Notes: generated by a model not told the origin, from the sequence alone. Shown: positions 1-7,745, counted from the stretch's first letter. The stretch is DNA of 43,487 bases from Clostridia bacterium (GCA_017541205.1 JAFXZO010000002.1:1-43487), one strand, 5' to 3'. Translations and numbers: made by a program.

Positions 1-56
1 GAACCTGTGACCCCATCGATGTGAACGATGTGCTCTACCAACTGAGCCATGCGACC
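1..56 (-). tRNA. tRNA-Val(CAC), 3' part cut off by window edge
   Basis: The reverse complement starts with GGTCGCA (acceptor 5' strand), followed by a D-arm with GGCTCAGTTGGTAGAGC. The anticodon stem CATCG/CGATG closes the loop TTCACAT, which gives anticodon CAC and so decodes valine GUG. The variable loop and the start of the T-arm (GGTTC) are visible before the sequence ends. The T-loop, the 3' acceptor strand and the CCA end lie outside the window. The stem pairs perfectly, so the call is firm. Confidence 0.93.
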
Positions 57-159
57 ATATATATGATCCGATTTCTGGGTTTAATGGCCCGTGCCACATC
101 CACGGACGCCCATCGCATCGGGAAAGCGAGCAGGTTGCCGCTTTTCAACGGCAAGATTT

Positions 160-188
160 ATTATGCCATAATATGCGAAGGTTGTCAA
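160..188 (-). promoter_or_regulatory. sigma-A promoter of the tRNA-Val unit
   Basis: On the minus strand TTGACA (183-188) is followed after 17 bases by CATAAT (160-165). Transcription would start near position 153, about 100 bases before the mature tRNA 5' end. The -35 is perfect and the -10 has one mismatch. Confidence 0.75.
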
Positions 189-260
189 GGGCTAATTTAT
201 TGAAATTTCGTATTTGAAATTTCGTATTTTCAAAAACGAGCTTTGGGCGAGAAAAGCGAC

Positions 261-289
261 AAAAAAGCCATCGGCGGGCAGCCGATGGC
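261..289 (-). terminator. intrinsic terminator after the FMN_bind-like gene
   Basis: On the minus strand, GCCATCGGC and GCCGATGGC form a 9-bp stem with a 4-base loop, followed directly by six T. It lies about 25 bases after the stop codon of the upstream minus-strand gene. The remaining 190 or so bases up to the tRNA hold only the tRNA promoter. Confidence 0.88.
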
Positions 290-313
290 GGGAGGATGGG
301 ATCAGGGATTTAA

Positions 314-1165
314 TTATTCCGCGGGGGCGAAGAAGCTGATCTGGGTCGCGCCGGTCAAGGCGTCGGCGGCGAGGAGGGTGATGGGCGCCACTTCGATATG
401 CAGGGTGGTGAACTGGCCTTCATAGCCGCCCTCGGTCTTGAAGAAAACGGTCATGCTGTAGCCGGCTTCCTTTTCCTCGGCGGAAATCGTGCGGGTGATG
501 ACCCACTTGGCGTCGGCGGCAAAGCCGTTCACGGCGTAGTTGGGGCCCTTTTCGCCGGTCAGGTTATCGATCAGGTACAGCTCGGTGACGGTTTCGCCGG
601 TCTTGTTGTAGAAGGTATAGGTGCCGGTGGCGGCCTTGGCGGCCTTGGCGGCGGCCAGGATGCCCTGCGCGTAGCCCAGGGTGTCCGCGGTGGTGGCGCC
701 GGTCACGGCGTCAACGAAGTCTGCCTTGGTTTCGGCGGTGTAGCCGGCCAGGATCTCTTCCAGCTCGGCAATGGTTTTGCCGGTGCAGAAGGCCTCGATG
801 GCGTTAAAGTTGGCGGCGATCTGCACGGTGGAGCCGGCGCGCTGCATGTTCAGGCTGTACAGGTCGCTGTTGACGCGCTTGGAGCCCAGCACCTTGCCTT
901 CGGGATAGTTTTCGCCGAAGGAAGCGTCGCTGTTGGGCACGCCGACAGCCGCCAGGTCTTCCCGGCTGCCGATGAACTGGAATTCATCGATCTTGGCGGC
1001 CAGGATCACATCGTCCTGCAGGGCAACGGTGATCACCGCGAAGCAGCCCGTGCCATGCGCGGCGTATTCCACCTGGCCCAGGAGCACTTCCCCTTCAGCG
1101 GCCGCGGTTACGGCGGACAGCAGCAGCAAAGCGCACGCAAACAGAGCAAGAACCTTTTTCATCAT
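314..1165 (-). CDS. secreted FMN_bind-like protein with two flavinylation-type motifs
   Basis: About 283 residues. An N-terminal signal peptide (MKKVLALF..., hydrophobic core, cleavage near TAAA/E) has no lipobox cysteine, so the protein should be released or held by another partner. Residues about 26-175 resemble an FMN_bind domain and contain DAVTGAT (about 152-158). A second motif, DALTGAT, lies near the C-terminus (about 268-274). In this family the Thr of D-x-x-[ST]-G-A-T is the site where ApbE attaches FMN covalently through a phosphoester. Three ATG codons lie in a row behind AAGGAGG; the middle one (spacing 6) is chosen, and 1168 or 1162 are equally possible. The gene has its own promoter, follows an arsR gene on the same strand, and ends at an intrinsic terminator. 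A redox or electron-transfer role is inferred; no ApbE gene is in the window. Confidence 0.75.
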   Translation of the reverse strand: MMKKVLALFACALLLLSAVTAAAEGEVLLGQVEYAAHGTGCFAVITVALQDDVILAAKIDEFQFIGSREDLAAVGVPNSDASFGENYPEGKVLGSKRVNSDLYSLNMQRAGSTVQIAANFNAIEAFCTGKTIAELEEILAGYTAETKADFVDAVTGATTADTLGYAQGILAAAKAAKAATGTYTFYNKTGETVTELYLIDNLTGEKGPNYAVNGFAADAKWVITRTISAEEKEAGYSMTVFFKTEGGYEGQFTTLHIEVAPITLLAADALTGATQISFFAPAE

Positions 1166-1202
1166 CATGTTCCTCCTTATTGCTTTGGGGTTTTCCGCGC
1201 TC

Positions 1203-1244
1203 ATTATAGCGGATCGCGCGGACATAATCAATAGAAATTATTGA
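1203..1244 (-). promoter_or_regulatory. promoter with overlapping palindrome (possible ArsR operator)
   Basis: On the minus strand TTGATT (1226-1231) and TATAAT (1203-1208) are separated by 17 bases. A 17-base palindrome, TCAATA-GAAAT-TATTGA (1228-1244), overlaps the -35. AT-rich palindromes of this kind are typical targets of ArsR/SmtB repressors, and an arsR gene ends about 35 bases upstream. The regulatory link is inferred. Confidence 0.65.
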
Positions 1245-1280
1245 ATAAATCTATTTATTTTTTCGGGCCGACGGAGCCTG

Positions 1281-1580
1281 TTATTCCGCCTGCGGTTTTT
1301 CTTCGCTTTGCAGCATGCGCTTCATCACCGGCTGCATTTTTTTCAGCGAATCCATGTTGAGGAAGTACAGCGTCCGCTGGCCATCGCGCCGGCTATTGAC
1401 GATGCCGGATTCGATCAGCACCTTCATATCGTGGGAGAGCGTGGGCTGGGATATATGAAAATGCTCCAGCAGAATGCAGGCGCACACTTCCCCCTCCGAC
1501 AGGATATCCAGGATCTGCACCCGCTTGGGATCGGACAGCGCCTTGAAGATCTTGGCCATCGTGATGTATTTTTCTTCCAT
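1281..1580 (-). CDS. ArsR/SmtB family winged-helix regulator
   Basis: About 99 residues from the ATG at 1580 (MEEKYITMAKIFKALSDPKR...), with a GGGGG-type RBS eight or so bases upstream. A longer reading from 1622 has no RBS and adds 14 atypical residues. Typical ArsR features are present: ALSDPKRVQILDIL, the recognition helix region ISQPTLSHDMKVL and the wing SRRDGQRTLYFLN. The stretch EVCACILLEHF carries a CxC pair where classical arsenite/antimonite sensors have ELCVCDL, so a thiophilic metalloid or redox signal is plausible. It probably acts on itself and on the FMN_bind-like gene just downstream, whose promoter overlaps a palindrome. The true ligand cannot be read from sequence. Confidence 0.88.
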   Translation of the reverse strand: MEEKYITMAKIFKALSDPKRVQILDILSEGEVCACILLEHFHISQPTLSHDMKVLIESGIVNSRRDGQRTLYFLNMDSLKKMQPVMKRMLQSEEKPQAE

Positions 1581-1752
1581 CTGTAAAACCCCCGCCCATC
1601 CGTTTTTTATCATTCGCCGCATATTGCCCGCCGTTTTTCTATTCGGAAGCGGTAATTCCTTCCTGTATTATACCACATGCGCCATGGATCATCAAGCGGC
1701 AGGAGAATGTGATTCACCTATGGGGAAGAATCATTGTCCACTATATCCGCTC

Positions 1753-1901
1753 GCGCGAAGCGCATATCGAACGCGAAGCGTATATCGACCCCGAAGGGGA
1801 TATCGAGGCGAAGCCATATCGAGCCCGAAGGGCATTTATAAGCGCCTGCGGCGCTCGAGATAACGCTTTCGCGTTTCGATATACGCGGACGCGTTCGATA
1901 T
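1753..1901. repeat. array of eight mini-hairpins with conserved ATATCGA/TCGATAT spacers
   Basis: Eight short perfect palindromes follow one another: GCGC-GAA-GCGC (1753), ACGC-GAA-GCGT (1771), CCCC-GAA-GGGG (1789), GGC-GAA-GCC (1807), GCCC-GAA-GGGC (1823), AGCGCC-TGC-GGCGCT (1841), AACGC-TTTC-GCGTT (1862) and ACGCG-GA-CGCGT (1883). Stems differ but always pair. The spacer is ATATCGA in the left half and TCGATAT, its reverse complement, in the right half. Unit spacing is 16-21 bp. Open frames crossing the array are judged not to be genes. Its function is unknown. Confidence 0.88.
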
Positions 1902-1936
1902 GGGGCTGTTGCAGAAGCAAAAACTGCAGCAGTCCC
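1902..1936. repeat. left inverted-repeat end GGGGCTGTTGCA with internal hairpin
   Basis: GGGGCTGTTGCAGAAG (1902-1917) is matched in inverted orientation at 3964-3979 with one mismatch in 16 bases. The left end also folds on itself: GGGGCTGTTGCAG (1902-1914) pairs with CTGCAGCAGTCCC (1924-1936), 11 of 13 positions. It sits directly after a TCGATAT spacer of the hairpin array. It may be the end of an inserted element. The following bases, up to the sigma-factor gene at 2128, hold no gene; only the RBS at 2112-2119 is clear. Confidence 0.55.
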
Positions 1937-2127
1937 TTGGAACGCTTATAGAAAAAACCTGGAAAATGAAAGGAACAGGGAGGAAATGATTAGAAAGATA
2001 TGAGAATATGAGAAGGAATTTTTTATATATAGAGGAAATCAGAAAACCGCCTCGAAAAAATCAGCTGATGATTTGGCCTCTTTTGTTTATCGCGTCGTCT
2101 AATAAGCGTTGAAAGGAGGGAGCGGCC

Positions 2128-2634
2128 TTGGTTCAGGATCAGCACCAGGAATATCTGGACGCCCTCATCACCCAATGGGAAAAGCCGATGCTCCGGCTGT
2201 GCTTCGCTTATCTGTGCGATACCGAGCTGGCGGAAGACGCCGTGCAGGAAACATTCTTCAAGGCCTGGAAAGGCTACGGTCGTTTTCGCGGAGAAGCAGA
2301 GGAGAAAACATGGCTGACGCGCATTGCCATCAATACATGCAAGGACCTGATGAAGAGCGCCTGGATGCGGAATACGGACCGGTTCGTTTCCCCTGATGCC
2401 CTGCCGGAAGGCTCCATCCCCTTTGACGAACGGGACGACACTGTTACGCGTGCGGTGCTGTCCCTGCCGCCGAAGATCAAGGAAGTGACGCTTTTGCACT
2501 GGTACCAGGGCATGACGCTGGAAGAAATGACCAAGGTGCTGCGGCTCCCCCGATCAACAGTCAACTATCGGCTCAAGAAAGCGAAAATGATGCTGAAGAA
2601 GGAACTGGAGGATTGGTATTATGAAGACGAATAA
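2128..2634 (+). CDS. ECF-type RNA polymerase sigma factor
   Basis: 168 residues from a TTG start with a strong RBS, AAAGGAGGG (2112-2119). Region 2 is recognisable at about residues 12-80 (LAEDAVQETFFKAWKGY..FRG...TWLTRIAINTCKD), and region 4 at about 105-160 (LSLPPKIKEVTLLHWYQGMTLEEMTKVLRLPRSTVNYRLKKA split by the helix-turn-helix). There is no region 1 or 3, as expected for the extracytoplasmic-function group. It overlaps the next gene by 14 bases, the usual arrangement of a sigma factor with its membrane-bound antagonist, so the pair probably senses an envelope signal. Autoregulation is likely, but no ECF-type promoter was identified with confidence. Confidence 0.92.
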   Translation: MVQDQHQEYLDALITQWEKPMLRLCFAYLCDTELAEDAVQETFFKAWKGYGRFRGEAEEKTWLTRIAINTCKDLMKSAWMRNTDRFVSPDALPEGSIPFDERDDTVTRAVLSLPPKIKEVTLLHWYQGMTLEEMTKVLRLPRSTVNYRLKKAKMMLKKELEDWYYEDE

Positions 2635-3586
2635 GGAGCAGCTGAAAGACGCCATGGATCGCCGGCTTTCCTTTCTGGACGATTTGCCTTCCTGCCGGGC
2701 CAAAGTCCAGTATCGAATCGCGCAGAAGGAGGAACCTGTGGTCATGAAGAAAAAGCTCTCTGTTGGTTTGGTGCTTGCGATGGTTCTGGTGCTGCTGTCC
2801 GTGTCGGCTCTGGCGGCGGGGCTGCTGCTCTCCTCAAGGGTGACCGCCACCCAGATCGCGGATCGGGAGCTGGAAAAGCAATACGGAGTCACGGCGGAAA
2901 TGCAGACGTTCTTCGCCCGTGAAGAAAAAGAGATGCCGGACGGCGCCGTTCAGGTAACCTACACCGGCGTCGGCGGGATGGAATACGTGCTGGGTTCCTA
3001 TACCGCGCTGGTCAAAGACGGAAAAGCGGAAATCAGCTGGAGCCATGATGGCGAAAATACTTCCGGCGGTTATGAGGCGGAAGCCTGGGGGCAGGAGCAG
3101 CTCCGGCAGATGATGGCGGATAGCCTGGTTCAGAAGAAAAAGGACGCCTTCATGCGCAAAGCCTCCGAGATCGGCGCAAAGCACAGCGTCATGGAGGATG
3201 ATTCGCCCTCCGAAGCGGACGAGAACTATTTCGCGCAGCGCGAAGCCGATAAAACGGCTGCCCTGAAAGCGCGCAAGCTGTCCGAAGATGAAATGATCCT
3301 GATTGGCAGGGAGTTCATCATCAGCAATTACGGGCTGAATGAAGAACAAATCGCCCGCATGGAACTGTACACCAACAGTTACGAGGACGAAGAAAACTGC
3401 TGGTATGAAATGATCAACGGCCAGCCCTGCTTCCAGGTGGAATACCTGCTGTACAATGATGAATACGAGACCGGGGATCTCACGAAACGCACGGAAATGA
3501 ACGGATACTACATCGTCTATGTGAACGTGGAAACCGGTACTGTGGAAGAATACGCATACAATTCCAGCCTGGCCGGGCAGGGTTGA
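2621..3586 (+). CDS. membrane-anchored partner of the sigma factor (putative anti-sigma)
   Basis: 321 residues. A short cytoplasmic N-terminus (about 1-44, charged, with RLSFLDDLP) is followed by one transmembrane helix (about 46-70) and an extracytoplasmic region of about 250 residues. The C-terminal stretch GYYIVYVNVETGTVEEYAY resembles a PepSY-like end. No zinc-binding HxxxCxxC motif of the classical anti-sigma domain is present, so the role rests on topology and on the 14-base overlap with the sigma gene. The acidic ectodomain could be the sensor. An intrinsic terminator 13 bases after the stop closes the two-gene operon. Confidence 0.75.
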   Translation: MKTNKEQLKDAMDRRLSFLDDLPSCRAKVQYRIAQKEEPVVMKKKLSVGLVLAMVLVLLSVSALAAGLLLSSRVTATQIADRELEKQYGVTAEMQTFFAREEKEMPDGAVQVTYTGVGGMEYVLGSYTALVKDGKAEISWSHDGENTSGGYEAEAWGQEQLRQMMADSLVQKKKDAFMRKASEIGAKHSVMEDDSPSEADENYFAQREADKTAALKARKLSEDEMILIGREFIISNYGLNEEQIARMELYTNSYEDEENCWYEMINGQPCFQVEYLLYNDEYETGDLTKRTEMNGYYIVYVNVETGTVEEYAYNSSLAGQG

Positions 3587-3598
3587 CCCGACGATAAT

Positions 3599-3626
3599 AG
3601 CCCCGTCAGAAAAGGCGGGGCTTTTT
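3599..3626 (+). terminator. intrinsic terminator of the sigma operon
   Basis: AGCCCCG pairs with CGGGGCT across a short A-rich loop, followed by five T. It starts 13 bases after the stop codon of the anti-sigma-like gene. Confidence 0.92.
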
Positions 3627-3691
3627 GCCTGGCACTGTGAAATTTTTTCTGTAAATATCGGTCTTCCGTGATACGACCAGGATCAGATGGG

Positions 3692-3718
3692 GCTGAACGG
3701 CAGGTTCTGCCGTTCAGC
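3692..3718. repeat. perfect 12-bp stem-loop
   Basis: GCTGAACGGCAG (3692-3703) and CTGCCGTTCAGC (3707-3718) pair perfectly around a GTT loop. No T-tract follows on either strand, so it is not a normal terminator. It lies in a lower-GC stretch between the sigma operon and the inverted-repeat end at 3979. Confidence 0.7.
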
Positions 3719-3732
3719 TCTTGACTACAGTT

Positions 3733-3888
3733 CTACCAGAAGCAGACAGATATGTCAAGCTGGGCGCTTACTTGTCGATAGAATTCGTCCTTCTCCGCTT
3801 TGTACTCCCTGCCCCCGTATATTTCTAATCTTAACTGTTGACTTCCTTGCTGGATTGAAATATACTCTTCTTGTTGTAAGGTTTTCAT
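3733..3888 (-). pseudogene. 51-residue ORF in a low-GC patch, possible gene remnant
   Basis: ATG at 3888 to TAG at 3733 encodes 51 residues beginning MKTLQQEEYISIQQG and ending DISVCFW. The coding-like composition (Gln and Glu rich, amphipathic) suggests a real protein origin. There is no ribosome binding site upstream, base composition is lower in GC than its neighbours, and it ends abruptly. It may be the 5' remnant of a gene from an element whose end lies at 3964-3979. I do not recognise the family. Confidence 0.35.
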
Positions 3889-3910
3889 TGCAGAATTATT
3901 TTACAACAAA

Positions 3911-3956
3911 ACAGGGCATTCCGCTACTCCTCATAGCTGAATGTCCTGTCTTTTTT
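3911..3956 (+). terminator. terminator-like stem-loop with T-tract
   Basis: ACAGGGCATTC (3911-3921) pairs with GAATGTCCTGT (3939-3949) with one G-T pair, followed by C and six T. On the plus strand it follows no recognised gene; it may belong to a decayed element or stop read-through toward the exporter operon. Confidence 0.6.
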
Positions 3957-3963
3957 ATTGGGA

Positions 3964-4028
3964 CTTGTGCAACAGCCCCGTGATATGCGCTTCGCGCGAG
4001 GGAGTTTGTTTTGATGAGAGCGAAGCTC
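3964..4028. repeat. right inverted-repeat end and continuation of the mini-hairpin array
   Basis: CTTGTGCAACAGCCCC (3964-3979) is the inverted counterpart of 1902-1917. Directly after it, GATAT and the hairpin GCGC-TTC-GCGC (3987-3997) repeat the spacer-plus-hairpin pattern of the array that stops at 1901. Another unit, GAGC-GAA-GCTC, lies at 4018-4028. The block between the inverted ends therefore looks inserted into the array, with GATAT on both sides. Confidence 0.6.
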
Positions 4029-4081
4029 GCCGCTTCATGTGTACAGAAAGAGGATGGAGGAAGAAAATATCTTCAAGGCTG

Positions 4082-4112
4082 TTGACTTGGAGCGGACTTT
4101 CATGTTTATAAT
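4082..4112 (+). promoter_or_regulatory. probable promoter of the ABC exporter operon
   Basis: TTGACT (4082-4087) and TATAAT (4107-4112) are 19 bases apart, a longer than ideal spacer with near-consensus boxes. The downstream start codon is at 4208, leaving a leader of about 90 bases. Confidence 0.6.
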
Positions 4113-4207
4113 AGGCGGGAAGCCGCAAAAGAAACGAGCGGCGCGCTTCCGTCTGCTCGATCGACAGAAAGACCGCGCTGACCTGAAAAGGAGCATGTAC
4201 GAACGCC

Positions 4208-5974
4208 ATGAAGCTGATTTGGAGATATATCCGCCCGTACCGGTGGTTCATGCTGGCCGTTATGCTGGTGAAGCTGCTTGGCACAGGAACCGAGCTTTTG
4301 CTCCCTTATGTATTGGAGCATTTATTGGATCATGTGATCCCCGAGGCCGGCGGCGCGTGGCCGGTGGCGCTCTGGGGCGGGGTGATGCTGCTACTGACGC
4401 TGATTACCCGCGTGCTGAACGTGACGGCAAACCGGATGAGCGTTCGGGTGGCGCGCAACAGCACGTTCGCCGTCCGGCGCGATCTTTTCCATACGGCCCT
4501 GAACCTTTCCGGCCGCCAGATGGACCAGATCGGCCTGCCCTCCCTGATTTCCCGCATGACCAGCGACACCTATAATTTCCAGAACTTTGTGCGCATGATC
4601 CAGACCATGGGCATCCGCGCGCCCATCATGCTGCTGGGAGGCATCGCCATCACGCTGACGATGGACACCGGGCTCGCGTCCATCCTGTGCATCATGGCGC
4701 CGGTCATGATCGTGCTGGTGACCTTCGTTTCCTGGAAGGGCATCCCGCTGTTCAACGAGGTGCAGCGGCGGATGGACGTGCTGGTGCGCCTGATGCGGGA
4801 GAGCATCACGGGCATCCGCGTGGTCAAAGCGCTGAGCAAGGAACGCTATGAGGAGAAGCGCTATGGCGAGGCCAATACCCGCATGGCGCGGCAGGAAATC
4901 AAGGCCAGCGTGGTCATGAGCCTGCCCGGGCCGATCGTGACCCTGTTTTTGAATGTCGGCCTGACGCTGGTGGTGCTCGTCGGGGCGCGAAGGGTCAACG
5001 ACGGGATGACCGCGCCGGGCGTGATCCTGGCCTTTTTGACATATTTTAATATGATCCTGATGGGCGTGATGGGCCTGAACCGCATTTTCATGATGATGTC
5101 CAAGGCCAACGCCTCGGCCAACCGCATCGCGCAGGTCGTCGATATGCCGGAGGAGCTGACGCCGCTGCCCGAGGACCAGACCGAGCCCGCCCCGGGCGAT
5201 GAAGCGCTGATTTTTGACCATGTGACCTTCAATTACGACGCGGATTCCCCCGAGGAAGCCCACGGGCAGTTCCTGGGCGAAGAAAGGCAGCAGTGCCTAA
5301 AGGACATTTCCTTCCGCGTCAAAAAGGGCGGAAGCCTGGGCATCATCGGCGCGACCGGCAGCGGAAAAACCAGCATCGTGAACCTGCTCATGCGGTTATA
5401 TGATCCGCAGGACGGGCATGTGTTCGTGGACGGCAGGGACGTGCGCGCCTATGACCGGGATACGCTGCACGGCAAGTTCGGCGTCGTGTTCCAAAACGAC
5501 GTGATCTTTGCCGATACCATCCGGGAAAACGTGACCTTTGGCCGCGAGGTGAGCGAGAGCATGCTGGCCCGCGCGGCGCAGGACGCCATGGCCCGGAGCT
5601 TTATCGAGGCCTATGAGGACGCGTATGACCACGAGGCGGCCATCCGCGGCGCGAACTTTTCCGGCGGGCAGAAGCAGCGGCTGCTGATCGCCCGCGCGCT
5701 GGCCGCCGCCCCGGAGATCCTGATCCTGGACGACGCCTCCTCCGCCCTGGATTACCGCACGGACGCCGAGCTTCGCAAAGCCATCCGCGAGCATCACCAA
5801 AACGCGACCACCGTCGTGATCGCCCAGCGTGTTTCCTCCATTCTGGCAATGGACGAAATCATCGTGCTGCACGAAGGCGCTTTGATCGGCCGCGGCACGC
5901 ACGAGGAGCTGCTCGCCTCCTGCCCGGAATACCGGGAGATCTACCGCACGCAGATGAGCGAGGAGGTGGCGTAG
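4208..5974 (+). CDS. heterodimeric ABC exporter subunit with degenerate ATP site (BmrC/TM287-like)
   Basis: 588 residues: a six-helix transmembrane domain (about 1-310), then a nucleotide-binding domain. Walker A is GATGSGKTS (K387) and the signature is FSGGQKQR. Two catalytic positions are altered: the Walker B glutamate is aspartate (LDD, D509) and the switch histidine is glutamine (IAQR, Q540). These changes mark the degenerate site of heterodimeric exporters such as BmrCD, LmrCD and TM287/288. The partner starts two bases after this stop. The ATG at 4208 has an AAAAGGAG RBS 13 bases upstream, slightly far. Substrate is not deducible: multidrug, peptide or lipid export are all possible. 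Confidence 0.92.
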   Translation: MKLIWRYIRPYRWFMLAVMLVKLLGTGTELLLPYVLEHLLDHVIPEAGGAWPVALWGGVMLLLTLITRVLNVTANRMSVRVARNSTFAVRRDLFHTALNLSGRQMDQIGLPSLISRMTSDTYNFQNFVRMIQTMGIRAPIMLLGGIAITLTMDTGLASILCIMAPVMIVLVTFVSWKGIPLFNEVQRRMDVLVRLMRESITGIRVVKALSKERYEEKRYGEANTRMARQEIKASVVMSLPGPIVTLFLNVGLTLVVLVGARRVNDGMTAPGVILAFLTYFNMILMGVMGLNRIFMMMSKANASANRIAQVVDMPEELTPLPEDQTEPAPGDEALIFDHVTFNYDADSPEEAHGQFLGEERQQCLKDISFRVKKGGSLGIIGATGSGKTSIVNLLMRLYDPQDGHVFVDGRDVRAYDRDTLHGKFGVVFQNDVIFADTIRENVTFGREVSESMLARAAQDAMARSFIEAYEDAYDHEAAIRGANFSGGQKQRLLIARALAAAPEILILDDASSALDYRTDAELRKAIREHHQNATTVVIAQRVSSILAMDEIIVLHEGALIGRGTHEELLASCPEYREIYRTQMSEEVA

Positions 5975-5975
5975 G

Positions 5976-7745
5976 ATGGCCCGGCGCGATACCGTCATGA
6001 AAAAACCGAAGGATGCCCGGGGGACGCTCCGCCGCCTGCTCAAATACTTAGGGCCGTGGAAGTATGTGATCGCCGGCGTATTGGCGCTGAGCCTGTGCAG
6101 CAACGTGCTCAACCTTTGGGGGCCGAGCCTGGCCGGGTCCGCCATCAGCGAAGCCGCGGCGGGCGCGGGCAACGTCAATTTTGACGCGGTGCGGCATTAC
6201 GCGTCGCTGATGCTGGTGTGCTATGCGGCCTCCGCCCTGCTGGGCTTCGGTATCAGCCTGACCATGACCTTCGTCAGCCGCCAGGTGGCACGCCGGATGC
6301 GGCAGGATGTGTTCAATAAGCTGATGCGCCTGCCGGTCGGATACTTTGACCGGCACCAGGCCGGGGATATCATCAGCCGCGTCAGCTATGATATCGACGT
6401 GATCTCCACCTGCATGGCCACGGACATCGTGCAGATCATGACCAGCCTGGTCACCGTGATCGGATCGCTGATCATGATGCTGTCGATCTCCCTGCCCCTG
6501 TCCGCCGTGACGCTGGTGACCGTGCCGGTCGCGGTGACATACACCGTGCACATGCGCAAAAAGACGCAGCCGCGCTACGCCGAGCGCTCCAAAAGCTACG
6601 GAAAACTGAACGGGTTCGTGGAGGAAATGCTCTCCGGGCAGAAAACGATCCTGGCTTACGCGTACGAAAACCGCGTGGACGAACGCTTCGGCCGCATCAA
6701 TCAGGAAGCCGCGGACGCTTTCTCCGACGCGGAGCATTACGGCGTCACCCTGGGGCCCACCATGAGCGCCATCAACAACCTGGGCCTGAGCCTGATCGGG
6801 CTGCTGGGCGGCGTGATGTATCTGAACAAGTGGATCGATCTTGGAAAAATTTCCTCCTTCGTGCTCTACAGCCGCAAGTTCGCCGGGCCCATCAACGCCA
6901 TTGCCGAGGTGTTCAACGAGCTGTTTTCCGCCCTGGCCGCGTCCGAGCGCGTTTTTACCCTGCTGGATGAGGAGGAGGAATTGGCCGATCTGCCCGACGC
7001 CCGGCTGATTTCCAACGTTCAGGGCAATGTCAGCGTCGAGCATGTCATGTTCGGTTATGAGCCCGGCAAGCCCATCCTGCACGACCTGAACCTGGAGGCG
7101 GCGGCCGGCAGGCTGATCGCCATCGTCGGCCCGACCGGGGCCGGAAAAACGACGATCATCAACCTGCTCATGCGCTTTTACGATCCGGACAGCGGCGTGA
7201 TCCGCATCGACGGGCATCAGATCCGCACGGCCGTGCGCCGCAGCGTCCGCAGCGCGTACGCCATGGTCCTGCAGGATACGTGGGTCTTCCACGGCACGAT
7301 CTTTGAAAACATCGCTTACGGCAGGGAAAACGCCACCATGGACGAGGTGGTGGCCGCGGCGAAGGCGGCCCGTATCCATCCCTTCATCATGCGCCTGCCC
7401 ATGGGCTATGATACCGTCATCAGCGAAGACGGCGGCAACATTTCCAAGGGCCAGAAGCAATTGCTGACCATCGCCCGCGCCATGCTCTACGACGCGCCCA
7501 TGCTGATCCTGGACGAAGCCACCTCCAACGTGGATACCGCCACCGAGCGCGAGATCCAAAAAGCGATGCGCGAGCTGATGAAGCAGAAAACCTGCTTCGT
7601 GATCGCCCACCGCCTGTCCACCATCGAAAACGCCGATCAGATCCTGGTGCTTCGGGACGGCGACGTGGTGGAGCAGGGCACCCACCGCCAGCTGATGGAC
7701 CGAAAGGGCTTCTATCATCAGCTCTACGCCGCGCAGTTTGAGTGA
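5976..7745 (+). CDS. heterodimeric ABC exporter subunit with catalytic Walker B (BmrD/TM288-like)
   Basis: 589 residues with an N-terminal transmembrane domain and a C-terminal ATPase. Walker A is GPTGAGKTT, Walker B ends LDEATS with the catalytic glutamate (E514), and the switch histidine is present (IAHRLST). Its signature motif is altered to ISKGQ (S490-K491) instead of SGGQ. This complements the upstream subunit: the intact catalytic site would be formed by this Walker A/B and the partner's normal signature, and the degenerate site by the reverse combination. The start lies two bases after the upstream stop, so the two are co-translated and should assemble one-to-one. Confidence 0.93.
   Translation: MARRDTVMKKPKDARGTLRRLLKYLGPWKYVIAGVLALSLCSNVLNLWGPSLAGSAISEAAAGAGNVNFDAVRHYASLMLVCYAASALLGFGISLTMTFVSRQVARRMRQDVFNKLMRLPVGYFDRHQAGDIISRVSYDIDVISTCMATDIVQIMTSLVTVIGSLIMMLSISLPLSAVTLVTVPVAVTYTVHMRKKTQPRYAERSKSYGKLNGFVEEMLSGQKTILAYAYENRVDERFGRINQEAADAFSDAEHYGVTLGPTMSAINNLGLSLIGLLGGVMYLNKWIDLGKISSFVLYSRKFAGPINAIAEVFNELFSALAASERVFTLLDEEEELADLPDARLISNVQGNVSVEHVMFGYEPGKPILHDLNLEAAAGRLIAIVGPTGAGKTTIINLLMRFYDPDSGVIRIDGHQIRTAVRRSVRSAYAMVLQDTWVFHGTIFENIAYGRENATMDEVVAAAKAARIHPFIMRLPMGYDTVISEDGGNISKGQKQLLTIARAMLYDAPMLILDEATSNVDTATEREIQKAMRELMKQKTCFVIAHRLSTIENADQILVLRDGDVVEQGTHRQLMDRKGFYHQLYAAQFE

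Noticed and set aside
1753-1901. CRISPR array
   Set aside because: Units are only 16-21 bp, the conserved part is 7 bp, and the variable parts are palindromes rather than unrelated spacers. No cas genes are nearby.
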